From assembly GCA_012845835.1 (NCBI GenBank), contig JABAKD010000017.1, forward strand, positions 2,975,001 to 3,039,000: a stretch of DNA of 64,000 bases. Reading direction: 5' to 3'. Position numbers and translations under genes: made by a program. This stretch comes from Undaria pinnatifida. Taxonomy: Eukaryota > Sar > Phaeophyceae > Laminariales > Alariaceae. Below, one piece after another: positions 21,922 through 35,403 of this stretch. Every line of letters starts with the position of its first letter. Position 1 is the stretch's first letter. Under the pieces are notes generated by a model. That model saw only the letters and a program-made list of their open reading frames with translations, made no database searches and was not told where the DNA came from.

Positions 21922-23698
21922 ATGCTACTCATCATCATCATGGGGGAATCGAACAGCAGCAACAGCCTCACCCAACACCCAGAGGACAAGGGCGTATGCT
22001 CTTACGACATATTTCTTCGCACACTGGGTGGCGCGGCTGATACATCATCAACGTCTGCTGTAGTTCCTGCAGCACAGGCAAGTAACGACGCTAATCGAGG
22101 CGATCGAACCTTCACAGACACCCAAGAATTCTGCACCAATTCCAGCATCGCCAAGGAGCACACCACGACGGCAATGCCCCAACGGAAGAGGGTATCCGCG
22201 CGATATGGACATAATATTGCGACCCCAACGGAGAGCACACCAACAGGCGGAAACAACACGCCTGAAGAGGCTGCTGCCACGGAGACTGAGCGCCAACATG
22301 CGCAAATCTCGGACATCACGCCCGAGAAAGCCATTGTCACTGAGACGGACCGCTTTTGTGTGCTAGTCCAGGTCATGCTACACTACTACGGGAACAACCT
22401 TCTGGAGGATGAAAAGTAATCGACAACAGCCGGAGCGTCATCGACGGAAGCTGGAGAATCCTCATCAGAAGAAGCGCCATCATCACCAGAGATTGGAGAA
22501 TCGTCATCAAGGACTGGAGCACTACATCCAGAAGTTGGGGTGTCCTTGTCAGGAGTTACACCTGCTATTTCCCCCGAGGACGCACATTCTACTACGGCTT
22601 GAGCCGCACCGGATGTACCGCATCTCGAGACCGCCAGTACATTAACCAGTCCAAGAGTCGAGGATGCCTTCGACAGCACGCACGCGACAGAAGCATCGGG
22701 GACAAAGCCACCGATCACGTGTGTGGAGTTCTCCTGCACCGAGAAAAGCCCGTTTCGGATCTCGGAGGAGGAAAACCGGGTTAAAATGCCCAACGACATA
22801 CTATGATGCCATCCACTTCACGGATCAGCATCGCCTGGAATCACAGGAACCGGAATTACCGGAGCTGGGATCATTGAAGCATCTTCGCATGGGATCTTCG
22901 GAGCAACGTCATCTGGATCACCATCGCACATCGAAGCAACTGCATTCGGGGTCACTGGACCAACTTCATCTTGGATCACCGGAGCATCAGCTGGATCAAC
23001 AGCATCGCATGGAGTCGCTGGATCATCGCCACCTGGGACCGCCGGACCATCAGCTGAGCCAAGGCTCGACGGATCGACAATGTCCGCTTCACCCGGGATC
23101 GCACCAGCTACGTTTGAGCCAAATCTTGGAGCCACGCCCAACAACGAGACCGACCGCCAAGAGGAGGTTCACACGCTCACAACAGCAAAATGACAGCCGC
23201 GGGAAAACCTCGAGACAGGATGTGCGGAATCAACACAGGACGATCAAGAGCCACTGGCGATATCTCAGGCCTTCGTGTACACCCGCAAGCCAACCTCAGG
23301 CTTTCTCTCCATCCTGGACGAAGAGTCCATAGGCATGATGCAGAGACTGGCTGCATAATTAACAGTCGAGGCGGAGCTGATTACGGTAATCAGTATGAAG
23401 GGAAAGGAAGCCACCTACCTCTCCAGCTTCAAGATGAGGTTAACCCTCTAGTTCCAAGCGACGGACATCGGACTAAGCACATCTAACGACTTCTACATCA
23501 CCAACGTCTACATCAACAATGTCTACACCGACAACGTCTACACCATCAAGGTCGAGCCATGGAAGTGTGAAGTGCGTTATCTCTTTACCAAAGCTGTACG
23601 TAGAGTGTCGCATGTTCTCTTTGTACGGGGCGAGCAGAGACAACGACCGGTGTTGTCCATAGTTTGGAGATTGCGAAATATCGCAGTTAATACCAAAT
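21922..23698 (+). pseudogene. Ser/Thr/Gly-rich frame with six in-frame stops
   Basis: One frame runs from the ATG at 21922 to a TAA near 23697, about 590 codons, with no frame change. It is broken by stops at 22417 (TAA), 22600, 22804 and 23191 (TGA), 23356 (TAA) and 23449 (TAG). Segments read as an acidic Thr/Glu-rich part, a Ser/Glu-rich part (ASSTEAGESSSEEAPSSPEI), a Gly/Ser/Thr-rich repetitive part (22850-23080) and a TNVYIN-type repeat (23490-23550). Fewer stops occur than chance predicts, but another forward frame and the phase-aligned minus frame are also open in the central part, so the coding strand is not certain. No domain is recognised. Confidence 0.35.
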
Positions 23699-25064
23699 AA
23701 GAGTACAAGCCGAACAGGTTTTTCGACTGGATAGTTGAATCTTATATTTGACTACGCCATCTCCGGTACTTCAGGATATATACGGCCGGAAAACCCGCCA
23801 CCTGGACAAGTGCACACAGAAGATTAAGATGCACGAGAGGTGATGTTTATCTAGAATATGTGATCTTATCCAGTTGTAAATCGATGGCAGTGCCCCTTTG
23901 TTCCTTTGTTTGAGGACGGCAGGAACACTGGTAGGCTGTTCACTCCTATGATTGTTGCAGGATGATGAACATATTCACTGTTTTTGACTACTGCAAACAT
24001 CTTCCATTTCTTGGTTGATTAACCGACCGGAATATAGTTCACGTCTGATTATTCTAGTATTGTGAGCTAGTAAGCTAACTTGCATAAATATTCAGAAGCA
24101 CGTATAGTGTCAGAGCATCATTTTTCCTGTCAGCTTATTTTGTGTTCACCCCTTGGGTATTCTGGTAAGATAATTTTGCTTTACAATTGTACGCAAAACA
24201 TTTCCCCCAACATTTATCATTGTTACTGCATGCATTTCTGTTATGGAGTGTTATAGCATGTAATGCAGAGCGAAAAAGTGTTAACTTAACGGAAGAAGGT
24301 ATTAGAGATGCTACTTGTCAGTAACCATCATGTCGTTACTTGATAACACTTATAAGTCATCTGGTATACATTGCGAGTTGTTCGTACCACAGACAGTGAT
24401 ATAGGTCTGTTAGATGTCGTTTGTCCATGCGGTATTTAGCATGCAGCAGCCTCAGCAGTAATACCTTGGATACATCATGCACAGCCGTTTACTGGTTATT
24501 CACTTGAAAAAACTGGTACATGTAGTACGCGCGAGTAATAATGCGGTGTTGTTAAATAATGCGGCGGAATAACGTAAGCATAGCAACATTCATGGAATAT
24601 GATTTTTGGCTGACTGTCAGGACGTTGACGTAGCCAAGCTCCCAGAAGCAAACCTGAGGGAACGTTGCCATAGGTACGGTAGACTACGAGCAAGCCTCAG
24701 GGAACGTTGCTGTAGATAGATCAGACAACAGAGTACATCTGTCCGAAGCATAGGCATTGTGCCGTCTCGATCAGGTGATGATCAGACCCACCTCGCTAAC
24801 TCCTTTTTGCTCACCAACAGCAGCTGTCATCTGCTGAGATAATTAATCATCAATCAACATATCGGCTTGGGGTCACCGACCAACGAACAATCTCTTTTTT
24901 TCTCTCCTTCTTTGAAGCTCTTCTACAGACGCACTTGACCGTGAGTCTGCGTTAGCCTCTAAAAACTACACAGGCTGTGTCTTGATCGGGTCATCTGCAG
25001 GCTAGCCTACGCAAGCGTATACCAGCTACGGGCTGACACACGCTACACACCGCCACCTAAAGGT
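23699..25064. other. AT-rich noncoding stretch
   Basis: No gene supported. A small repeat (cagggaacgttgc-type) occurs twice at 24650-24715. Confidence 0.4.
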
Positions 25065-25130
25065 CAACAAGTCTAATTCCAAGTGTTTTGTCCCCATATC
25101 CGGAGTGCGGTGCTAAAAGGGTCACATGGA
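25065..25130 (+). repeat. Dispersed repeat shared with 8335-8415
   Basis: Contains ccaagtgttttgtcccc and gcggtgctaaa, the inverted match of 8335-8415. Confidence 0.55.
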
Positions 25131-26041
25131 GAATAGTGGATAGCGTAGATAGATGGTCCGATATAAAATCGACTAAACTTGCGTCATGTCGTGGTGCTAT
25201 TAATTTAACAAATACCTGGTAGGAGTATATTTGTTGTAATTTTGTTTCCATTGTTGGATCATGCTGTCTTTCTCTTTCCTTCCTTCTTTTCTTTCGTTTT
25301 TCTTGCTTTCAAATTAAAGGGAGAGCATTGCCACAGCGGAGAGCGTGATGGATGCAGCGTGGGGAGAGGAGAGGCTGGGCATCGCGTGCGTAAGCAAACA
25401 CCACGACAGCGAGGACGAGAGTGTGGGGGTTGGGATGGGCTGGGACGGCTGGACCCAGCCATTCATTGGAAACGAAGCCATGCACCGAAACCAAGAAACA
25501 GGAAGCCTACATCTACATCGTGAAACAGAAAATTGTAAGGCTGGGCACTGACTGACTCAGTCAGTATCAATTATACTGTGGTAAAAAACAATTTGTATAC
25601 TGGACTGAGCAGAATACTGGCCGAGCGTAGCTCGGCCAATAGCTCGCTCCCGGCTCGTGAGGGGGGTCCGCTGAAGGCGTCGCGGAGGCCCCAAAAACAC
25701 GCATTTTCGATTCACTTCCCATCGCAATCGGGGCCCAAAACTGTGTTGGCCGGTGGTGGTTCCGGTCATCTATCTATACAGCAAATATCGAGAAACACTC
25801 AGAAGATATGCATGCAACGTGTGGCGATGATGTGACGTTCTTTACTTTGCAGGTGTTCGCGCAAGTACATTATAAACCGTTTTGACTAATCATATCATAT
25901 TTAATGCTTAACATTTGCTGTTACTCCGCTATCGCTCTAATTTCCCCTCGGGGCACAGGGTAGTAGGCTCTCACCAGCAAACAAAACACATTAAACAAAT
26001 AAAACAAAACAGAAATACAAAGGAACGCTACTCGTGCATAT
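25131..26041. other. No gene; two short dyads
   Basis: A 7-bp dyad with one-base centre (actgact c agtcagt, about 25549-25563) and an 8-bp hairpin (ggccgagc gta gctcggcc, about 25619-25637). No coding region is supported. Confidence 0.4.
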
Positions 26042-26830
26042 ATGATAAACATAAAAATACACTCTAGCTGTGAGATCGAGGATTTTGTCGAAACTCATCT
26101 TTGCAACTTGCGTGTGATACTCCGATCGCGCGTATTACTGGTGTGTGTCTTCGTGAAGGATTTAGGTCGGCGACTCCCCTTGGAACTACAGTGTAGCTTG
26201 TACCAGGGTCAACAGGGTTATGTTAGTCAGTCTGTGCGCGGAAACTATAAAACCCGTTTTTGAGAGGGACGAAATCTGACAGCTGTGTAAGGAAATGCAT
26301 CGGCGTATCAAATGTATTCTGTAAGTCGTATAACCGTTGAGGGGAGGGCGGAGATTTTAAGGGCGTGGGGGCCTGGGTTTGAATAAGAGGGAGTGGGGGG
26401 GGGCGGACTTAATCTGTGCGGGGAAACTATAAAGCCTTCAAGGGGGCAAATCTGACGGTTTCGGAAGCATCAGTTTATCATGTGTATAATATCCTGTAAG
26501 TAAGTGGCACAACCGGTGAGGAGAGGGCGGGGTGGTTGAGAGGGGGGGGGGCGCAGGGGGAAGGGGGATTTTCAACAGTTATTTTAGGTCGTATACATGT
26601 ATGTAGTTAGGAGCTTGCCATTATACGCGTGGTGCTAGGCGATGGTGCGGGCGGTGGGGAAGGAGGGAGCGTTAGGGGGGGGATATGAATCGGAGCTACG
26701 GCATGGATGGCTAGAAAGGTAATGAGGTGATATAAACTGTCTGGTAGTAGTGTTTATTGCTCTGGCAGGTTTTGATTTTAGGTGGGGCGGCGGGAGAGAA
26801 CAAAACGAGGGGGGGCGGCTCATGGGAGGG
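26042..26830 (+). repeat. G-module family, truncated copy
   Basis: Begins at the AT-rich edge and terminal block (cactctagctgtgagatcga), continues through ggtcggcgactcccc and tgcgcggaaactataaaa, repeats the latter block (26415), then passes poly-G tracts into a ggtgctaggcgatggtgcgg block at 26630. It lacks the distal half seen at 32.7-33.5 kb. Confidence 0.75.
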
Positions 26831-27091
26831 GGGAATCAAGCCCCTTTATTAGTCGCATGAATGCATACCGGGGAGGAACATTATTCAGCATACGTGCTAG
26901 GTCTAGGCGTGCAATACCAATAATACACGAAAAACGTCTACACAAAAAGAGAACAACATGCAGAGAGAGGAGTCATCCCACGGTAGGGGTTGCAGCAGTT
27001 GGATTGACTAATAATGTACCTGTCTGCGCGGTTGGGCTCCTCAAATCAGGAACTATCGGTTAGTCATTAATCAATCAAGTAATTTCACGAG

Positions 27092-27097
<6 letters not shown>

Positions 27098-27124
<27 letters not shown>
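27098..27124. repeat. (TA)n microsatellite
   Basis: About 13 uninterrupted TA units. Confidence 0.9.
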
Positions 27125-27214
27125 GATCATTCTTTGGGTCAGGAGTTTTTTTCGATCTCGGCCTCAGTATGCTATTTTCGGAACTGGAATTTTCGGTCAA
27201 ATAGCTTCGTTCGA

Positions 27215-27835
27215 GCGCCGTTCTATGGGGGCGGCTCCAACGCCCTTCGCCCTGCCGTATCCGTTCCGCACCCCGACGTGAACGCGGACAGAAGCTGAGC
27301 GAGACAAGCGAGAAGTTACAAAAATATTGTATTTGGAGGAGGTAAACTCGAGACTTCGGTTGTATCTTGACGTCTGCAGCGCCTGGATGATTTCCAAAAT
27401 TGGCATCATTTCCAAACGGTAGTTGCTAATGTTTTGAATTTTGCGGTGATATACTCTCGAGCGTTTGTCTTGCTTGACGTCTTCAGAGCTTGAGCGTTTG
27501 TTTGTTTTGCTTGACGTCTGCAAGGCTTGAACAAATGAAACACCTAAAAGTCTTCGGGGGGCGGCTTCAACGCCCCTCACCCTTCCTTATGCGTTCGGCA
27601 CCTCGACGTGAACACGGATGGGTGCTGAACGAGACAAGCGAGAAGTTGCAAACATATTGTATTTTGAGGAGGTATTCTTGAGACTTTGGTTGTATCTTGA
27701 CGTCTGCAGCGTCTGAATGATCTCCAAAATTGGCATCATTTCCAAACGGTAGGTAATTGCTGAAGTTTTAAATTTTGCGGTGGTATACTCTCGAGCGTTT
27801 GTTTTGCTTGACGTCTGCAGGGCTTGAGCGCGTTA
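27215..27835 (+). repeat. ~320-bp tandem duplication, third relative at 28430-28640
   Basis: Two long units share gcgagacaagcgagaagtt, ttgtatcttgacgtctgcag, ttggcatcatttccaaacgg and tactctcgagcgtttg in order. A diverged third unit (28430-28640) keeps gcgagacaagcgagaagt and ttggcatcatttccaaac. No coding region is seen. Confidence 0.85.
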
Positions 27836-27859
27836 TACCAGTAGTAAATTGCTCTACTT

Positions 27860-28430
27860 CGTCTTCATGTTGCGTTTGGTGCTGTTGAAGTGTTTCTCAT
27901 TTTGAGCGTGCTTGGTCCGCACGTCAACCTGATATAGGCTCAAAATGTTTTTTTTGCGCGACCTTATTCTGACGCAAATAACGTTTGCAGGAGGAGATGT
28001 GAAGAATGTGTATAACTTCGGGTGAATACGCACATGAAAGATTAATATGCGATAAAGTATTTAAAGGATACGCGCAACAACAACGTACAGCAACGACGGA
28101 CAACCTACAAAAAAAATAAATGAACAAATAACGCGTGAGCGATGACGTGCTTTTCGTACACGTATACACTACGACATCTGCAAAAGGTTCCCTACGGCCG
28201 GCAACGAAGGCGGGGATACAACTTTATTTAGGAAGCAAAATTCTAGACGGACAGGCTTTTATAAAAGAAACAAACATCCCTAGATAACGTACATGGTGAA
28301 AATAACCAGCCGAATTGCGACCGCGTAAATAATTGCGAGCCTATTATTAGTAGGCTTTGACCCGATAGGCCGAGGCCTTTTGCGCGACCTATTATGCAAG
28401 TAATTAGCCAAATTGTGGTTGTTTGGGTTG
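27860..28430 (+). repeat. Block repeated at 30450-30690
   Basis: Shares gcgtttggtgctgtt / gcgctgggtgctgtt, cattttgagcgtgcttg, cacgycaacctgata and gctcaaaat with 30450-30560; the tgcgacct and cttattgggtcaaaacct-type parts extend the match. Noncoding dispersed repeat. Confidence 0.6.
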
Positions 28431-28640
28431 ACGTGTGCAGGGTTTGAACGAATAAAACACGGGAAATTGGGAGCGAGACAAGCGAGAAGTACGCACATCA
28501 TTTTTGTATTTTGGGCGGTATACGTCCGAGCTATTCTTGGATATTGTCATATATGCAGAGCTTGAACGAAAAAAACAAATGAGGAAACATTTATTTCCAA
28601 GTTGGCATCATTTCCAAACTGATTGACTTCTTATTTCGTC

Positions 28641-29124
28641 CACATTACACTTTTTTTCATAGTCACACCTCGAAGCGTTTGGCCTATTGTCGTACGATTG
28701 CTGTGCCGTTGCTTTTCGATATCGGATTTCACGGTTAAATACCTTTGTTCGAGCGTTCGTTGTCTTCGCCGGGGGGTGTTCCCTACCTAACGATACCATT
28801 ACACCTCCAGTGTCCGTGCTGATTCTTCATCTCAGAGAGATACAACTTATTTAGTGGTCACAGACTATTGTGAGACAGAGTAAACCAACCAATCGCAATT
28901 GATCAAGGCATAAAGCAAGTGGGATGCTAGCGTACCGGGGTCGAGAACACAACAAAACAGGCCAGACCGTAAAAATACCTGGCAGAAAATAAACACAACG
29001 AACGGAGTCGCTTTTAAAAACCGCAGTATATGGTATGTACGAGAAACAATGTTTTTTCAGTCTTTTTCATCGCCGCTCCAAAGAGTCGCTCCGTATATAT
29101 AATATATAATTTTTTCATACTTCT
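28641..29124. other. No recognised feature
   Basis: AT-rich, ending in a TATA-rich stretch at the 3' edge of SINE copy 2. Confidence 0.35.
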
Positions 29125-29397
29125 ATTTTCCAGCTTCAGGACAAGCCGTGGTCACGGGTGTCGCCTCTTCTCCCCCCCGGTTCTTGCCTCCAATTTTTAT
29201 CGCGCGTAGGGTTCAGCAATCCCACTGCTCGTCGATTTTTCATCGAGTGTCGCTAACTCACGCTCTCGCGCTTTCCGCAAGTCAATTAAAAAAGTCCCCA
29301 CGAAGTTTACGAGTATGCACTCGGGGGGATTCGAACTTACGAAACTGACCTATACCAGGCTCGAGGATAACCTGATACGCCGCCGGGGCGACCGGCT
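29125..29397 (-). mobile_element. tRNA-derived SINE, copy 2
   Basis: Reverse complement has the tRNA-like head, with A-box-like ggcgtatcaggtt and a well-preserved B-box agttcgaatcccc, then the family body ending near cttgtcctgaagctgg. The B-box is closer to the tRNA consensus than in copy 1. Confidence 0.8.
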
Positions 29398-30449
29398 ATA
29401 TATTGGTCCACGATCCACGATCCATCTTTCAGGACCGAATAATAAATATCCCACACTAATTCCATGTATATTTATCCACACAAACGAAACGTGGATGCAC
29501 TTGTAAAGGTAGGTGTGATTCTCAAGGTAGCAGTGTTTCGAACGCTTTGTTGTGTGGTTGCAAGAATTGCGCTGGCGACTGACTATTGTTGTTGTTGTTG
29601 TTGTTGTTGCTGGTCAATACATCATGTGCAGCAGCAAATAATTGATGACAGTATAAAAATATGGGGGTCTTCTTGAAAATGTCATCTCGTGTTCGCCAGG
29701 AATCAACCGATGATAATCGACGATATAGCAGTATAATAAAAAATAGGGATCTTCTGCACAAATATCTCGTGGTACCTATCACTACGCATACGCACGTCAG
29801 GCGCAAGTCAATTGGGAAAGTAAAGTAAAATAAAACACCGAGAAGAAAGAAAAGGGGTATTATGTTCCGATTCAAGATCACCCTGTCTGTGTGAAGCTGA
29901 AGCAGACGCTCATTGCTCTCATCTGTTGTGGGCAATATATATCTGGTTGTTAGTATGCCGGGACATGGCGATTTGACCGCCCTTCTTATGTCCCTGGCTT
30001 TATCGTGACGCTCTGGGCAACAACTGTATAGATTGATCCCGAGGTCGAGCGTTTGGTACGAATTGCGGTCGCATGGCTATTTTTTTCTCTACGCGAGCAG
30101 TATGCAAGAAAACCCGCGAAAATATTACGAAGCGAGCTTAGGTTTCTGACCCAATAAGCGAATGAAATCGGGATTTTCAGCGATTTTTTTCCGTGCCACA
30201 TAATAAGCAACAAAGAGGTGATTATTCGGGCGTAAAGTATTCCATGAGTATTCGACCATTGTGCCAGCGAGTCAAATACGCACTGTTTTGGCCTAATTTC
30301 AGGATTTTCTCCACGGTTGGTTATCATGCTCGAGTCGTGCCAGTCTTAGTTCCACTTATTATTATGCCGTTTTTCTGTGAACACCCCGTTTTTGTTTGAA
30401 ATTAATTGTGCTTATAACCGGGGGGCCCTGACTTCTGCATACAAATGGC
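29398..30449. other. No gene; (GTT)n microsatellite
   Basis: A (GTT)n run lies at 29587-29609. Part of 30050-30180 is a diverged relative of 30600-30690 (gagcagtatgcaagaaaaccc / gagaagtatgcgagaaaaccc-type blocks). Nothing else supported. Confidence 0.45.
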
Positions 30450-30699
30450 TCTAATTCGTCCATTTATGTTGCGCTGGGTGCTGTTGTTGCTGTTCAAGTG
30501 CTTCTCATCCTCATTTTGAGCGTGCTTGCTCGGCACGCCAACCTGATACAAGCTCAAAATCGCTTTTGTGCGACCTATCACGCAATTAACTCATTGAACT
30601 GCGCTCGCAGTGCAAATGTTTGCCGTATGCGAGAAGTATGCGAGAAAACCCGAGTCGGTCGGAATAATTGTGAGCTTATTGGGTCAAAACCTACCAGCC
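30450..30699 (+). repeat. Second copy of 27860-28430 block
   Basis: See the 27860 entry; the same order of blocks, with better preservation of the agctcaaaatcgcttttg portion. Confidence 0.6.
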
Positions 30700-31385
30700 A
30701 ATCACGGGAAATAAGCCAATGGAGTCGGGGTTGACACGCCGTACGAGGAGGTATATCGGCCCGGGAGATCTTTGTTATAGTTCCCGCGTTGTTGGAGCTG
30801 TAGAGATTCAGAGAATTTTTGAACCGGAGATTGGGCCCCATCTCCTCGTCGGGGAGGTATATCGACCCGGGAGATCATCGTTATAGTTCCCGCGTTGTTG
30901 GAGCTGTAGAGATTCAAAGGATTTCTGAACCGGGGATTGGGCCCTATCTCCCCCGTGTGCGACGGAACTGCCCCCCATTGGTTAGTTAGCCTATGTCATC
31001 CTCCTACTACGGTGGGGGACCCTTGTGGAGCTCGAACCACAATCAGTGATTCTAGCCAATGGAACTGGGGTTTCCACACCGTGGGGGGCGGTGTCGACCC
31101 GAGAGAACTCGGTTTTCTTCCCCGGTTTGTCTTATTTTTAAATATATGGAATGACCCCTGAACCGGGGATGGAACACTATCGTCCCCGGGTGGAGCTGAC
31201 TCTATAACATACGAACCCAAGCTTATTAGAGATCGGCCGGTCGGTGGCACTGGGGATTTCCCCACTGTGCGGGGAGGTATCAATTCTGGTGATATATCCG
31301 TGTTCGTTCCCGGGTTATTGTCGGAGTTGTATATATGATAATGAATTATGATTCTGGGAATGGACCCCATCGTCCCCAGATGACG
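30700..31385 (+). repeat. Tandem repeat of ~105- and ~200-bp units
   Basis: Two close units (30745-30955) share ggaggtatatcg, cccgggagat, tatagttcccgcgttgttgg, agctgtagagattca and gaaccgg. Two diverged longer units follow (to about 31190 and 31385), each with a caatggaactgggg-type start and a ccccatcgtcccc-type end. Confidence 0.8.
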
Positions 31386-31949
31386 GTTACTTAATGTACG
31401 ATCTCCGGCCAATAAGCGACCAGCACTCAGACAAAAAGGACATACCATGGTCCAGGTATTATTACATGTTTTTATTTTCGTCTAAAACTCGATCGAGCCT
31501 GAATTTCTTAATGACCAAATTCTTAGTTCAGTGCTATCGCGGACCACTAATATTCCATCGACCAGACGAGAGTGGTCTACAGCAACAAGTAGCAGCATTA
31601 ATATAATAGCATTCGAGGAATTGAATGACGAACACAGCGACACCGTGTTTCACGCCTAGAATAACGTCAGCAAGTCTGTCCACGATCACTATACACGCAC
31701 AGACACAGTCGGTCTGGGAGCTTCGGATCTAGATATTATGGTATCATGCATGTAGTAGCAGAAGAAGCTGGCTCAGTGCGCGCCTGTCAGTTGCTACGTA
31801 GGGAACACGCAGCAAACATTTGGCAATCCCTTTGCTGGCCTTGGATGCTTGGATGAGTCGAAACGTCAAGAAACGCACTCGAAACGTCTGTTTTTCGTGG
31901 CCAGACTAGAGGGTCAGTCTGCGGGGGCTCGGATTTATCCGATCGAAAT
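31386..31949. other. No recognised feature
   Basis: No gene or repeat supported. Confidence 0.35.
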
Positions 31950-33510
31950 ATATATTATAAAAATAAAAATACAATCCAGCTGTGAGGTCGAAGATTTTGC
32001 TGAAGCTCATCTTTGCAAACTGTGTGTGATATTCCGATCGCGCGTATTACGGGTTGCGTGTCCTCATTAAGGATATAGGTCGGCGACTCCCCTTGGAATT
32101 ACATCGTAGCTTATCAGGGTCAACAGGGTGATGTTAGTCAGTATGTCCGCGGAAACTATAAAACCCGTTTTCGAGGGGGACAAAATCTGACAGCTATGGA
32201 AGGAAATGCATCAGTTTATCAATTGTATCCTGTAAGTCGTATAACCCGTGAGGGGAAGGCGGAGTGTTCGAGGGGGTGCGGGGGGGGGGGGGGGGCTGGG
32301 GCAAAAGTGTAGCGTTCATCCCGCCCCCGCCCCCCGATGCCCCATCCTTTCCCACATCCCGCACCATCGCCTAGACCTAGCATCTAGCAACACGCGTATA
32401 GCAAGCCGCTACATATATTTGACCAAAACCTGTTAAGACCCCTCCCCTCCCCCCCCCTTTTTTTATCTTTCCCCGCTCCCTCTTGCTCAAACGCCCACCT
32501 AAAATCAAAATCTGCCAAAGTAATAAGCACTTTCGCCCAGTTGATATTATCTCATTGTCTTTCTAGCCATTCATGCCGTTGCACCAAACCATCCTCCCCC
32601 CCCCCCCACCCAACGCCCCCTCCTTCGCCTAGACCAAGCACAACGCGTATAGCAAGCCCCTACATCTATGCGACCTAAAGCTGCAATGTCACCACCATTG
32701 AGCACGAGGGGGAGAAGTGCAAATCGTCAGTGTTTTGAAAGGAACGCTTGGTGTGCCCGCGCTCACTTACGTTACTTCGTCAGTCATACTTCGTTTGGCA
32801 TAGGTTGGGAGGCGATCATGCAGACGGTAAGTACGAGATGCCCTACGCAATAGGTTGATAATGTGGTCTACCCCAATTTTAACATATCTGCCTGTGCTCC
32901 CTTTTCACGTTATTATTGGCTCATGTACGATTTTACGCTCATGATTTTTACCGTGCCGATGTGGGGCTCTGAGGTCGCCAATTCTACGACAGAGATACAT
33001 ATTACAAATACAGCAAGTAAGGTGATGTGGTTATGCAATGTCACCACTGTTTAACACGAGGGGGAGAGGTGCAAATCGTCATTGTTTTGAAAGGAACACT
33101 TGATGTGCCCGCGCTTAATGACGTTACTTCGTTAGGCATATGCTACTGCGTTTGGTAGAGGTTGTCAGGCGATCATGCAGACGGTAGATAGGCACGATAT
33201 ACCTTGCGTAAGAGGTTGATAGTGTGGTTTACCGCAGTTTTAACATATCTTCCTGTACTTCCGTTTCACATTACTATTATCCAGTGTACGATTATACGCC
33301 CTGTTTTTTCTCCTCCCTGTGTGGAAGATGTTGTGTTCCAGTAGATGTCGCGTCCACGTCTGGTGCTCGTGTTAGTGGTGCTCATGAAAACATGCCCTAG
33401 CGTGTAGTAGATTATCGCTGAGTGGTGTTCCTTTCCTTTACATCAAACTAGGTAGTATATGTCAACGCAACCGCTTGCTTGAAAACGACAAATGCAATTC
33501 TCTACACACC
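31950..33510 (+). repeat. G-module family, near-complete compact copy
   Basis: Runs from the AT-rich edge and terminal block (about 31955) through tgtccgcggaaactataaaa, a poly-G tract at 32279-32296, C-rich inverted sub-blocks (32310-32650), then the distal part: gcaaatcgtcagtgttttgaaa, ttaacatatctgcctgtgct, gtggggctctgaggtcgcc, and an end near caacgcaaccgcttgcttg. The distal part matches 52090-53270 in the same orientation. No protein is encoded. Confidence 0.8.
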
Positions 33511-35400
33511 TGATACAGAGGAGGCGCGGCCCGGAGATTGTTCAGTATACCGACGGTCAGGATCAGGTTATCGGGCAGCGCACTTGGCTTTGACTACCGC
33601 TTCTCACTCCACCTAAGACACTACGGGCATGCGTTGGACCCAGTTCGCTGATGCCCAAAACCAATTGCAAAGGAGGCGACATGGTGGGCAATTGCTATAA
33701 TGATTTACGCTGCTGTGATTACCCCGTCTCTCGTTCTGTTTGTTCTTGCGTTCTTGATGAACCTGTTATTTAGCAACGAGCAGTTTTGACGCATTTTAGG
33801 TTTGTGCAAAAAAACAATATGTAGACTATGTGATGTTTCTGATGCGTAGGGACCTCAATTCGGAGCCAGGGTATATGGGTTCCATCTTTTGGCTGGATTT
33901 CGAATGTAAACTTATATGTGGTTTTAGTGTGCGAACATCCTTATGATTTGACAATTTTGTGTCCGGGTGGTATTTGCTACATGTGTATGTTTTGGTTGAT
34001 TTTCTAGACTTTGTTATTGTGTTGTTTGAGAGTGGTGTTTTCGAACACGTATTGTTTTACGGTGGTTGGGGGGCTCGTTGCTTATATCTGCAAAACGCAT
34101 TTGCGTACGCCGAGAAAACTGTTTCGGCGGGCTAAGAACGAAGTTGCGATGGACGTTTGGGAATTTCAACGTTCCCCCTCGCGGCGTTTGTCAAGTATGG
34201 TTAAATGTATATTTATCTCCAAAGGTAAACGTGCAATAACCAACCTTGACAACTATGGGTTATAGCGGTATCATATTACACTTATAATACCGTTACTGTT
34301 TATAGTTTGACTATGCGTGTATACATTATTCTGCTCAGCGATGTGGGTTGAATACAAATACTGAACGAGGCTAGGGTTGGAGCCTTAAATTGAAAGTTTA
34401 CAAGAAGGTTATACATATCTATAGTTAATGTGCGTATTGAATACGTTGATGTGGACGAAGTAGTAGGTGTTTCATCAGTGCGATCGCTGGATCCCGACAT
34501 ATTGGCGGGTGACATGTGATGAGCTGCGGGAGGTTTAACGCGACAGATATGTATTAAATGATTGGTGATGAAGCCGACGACTAGCTCTTTCTACCCAAAC
34601 AGTAGAGATACGAGGTGGATTTACATCACATGATACCCTAGTTGTACCGTGTAAGTATTGCCTTTCGGCGTGATATTGACTCTGTAACGTTCGTTGTTTC
34701 TGTTAACTTACCATGTTTAGCATGATTGTCGGCGTTGTTCATTTTTGGAAATACTTCGGTCCTAGGTAGCGAGTTTGATGTGCATATCATGAATGTATGT
34801 TTTGGGTCGGTATAATTGCGAGTCGCAGTCTAAGTCAAAGTTTTCATTCCTCAATCGACTTCGTCGAGGGGACAAAATAATCCATACATAGCAATATTAA
34901 AAGCGGACACTACCTAGTCTATAGCTCAAGTTGTTGTAATTTTCAGATGTATCGTAACGTCTGTGGTCATATATTTAATAAAGACCTTGTGACCTATGTA
35001 CGTAGCTTAAACACTTCCATGCTTATATATACCCTATTTCCAACCCACAAACACCCATAAATGGACATACACAGTCTATACACACTTCCATACTCATATA
35101 CACCCGCTTCCCAACCCACAAACATCCAAAAGTAGCGTAAGAGGTCTGCACACCCTTACCGGTTAACTCGAAGCCACGAGTCCATGGCATTACATTACAC
35201 ATACGTAACTCATTTATCAACATGCCCACACACACATTGTTTACTCAGGTGCGACGACGGTGCATTACACTCTCATACTCTATGTCTACAGCTATGCCTA
35301 GGTGACTATGTTTCCACATATCCACACAAATATAACCCCCCCCCCCTTCCCCCCCCCCCACTCTTGTATCTGTCTCCCCATAAAACGGCGGTTGTTCATT
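33511..35400. other. AT-rich noncoding stretch
   Basis: No gene supported. A ~70-bp tandem pair occurs at about 35008-35130 (cacttccatrctyatatayac, caacccacaaacaycca), and C-runs at 35336-35359. Confidence 0.45.
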
Positions 35401-35403
35401 TTT

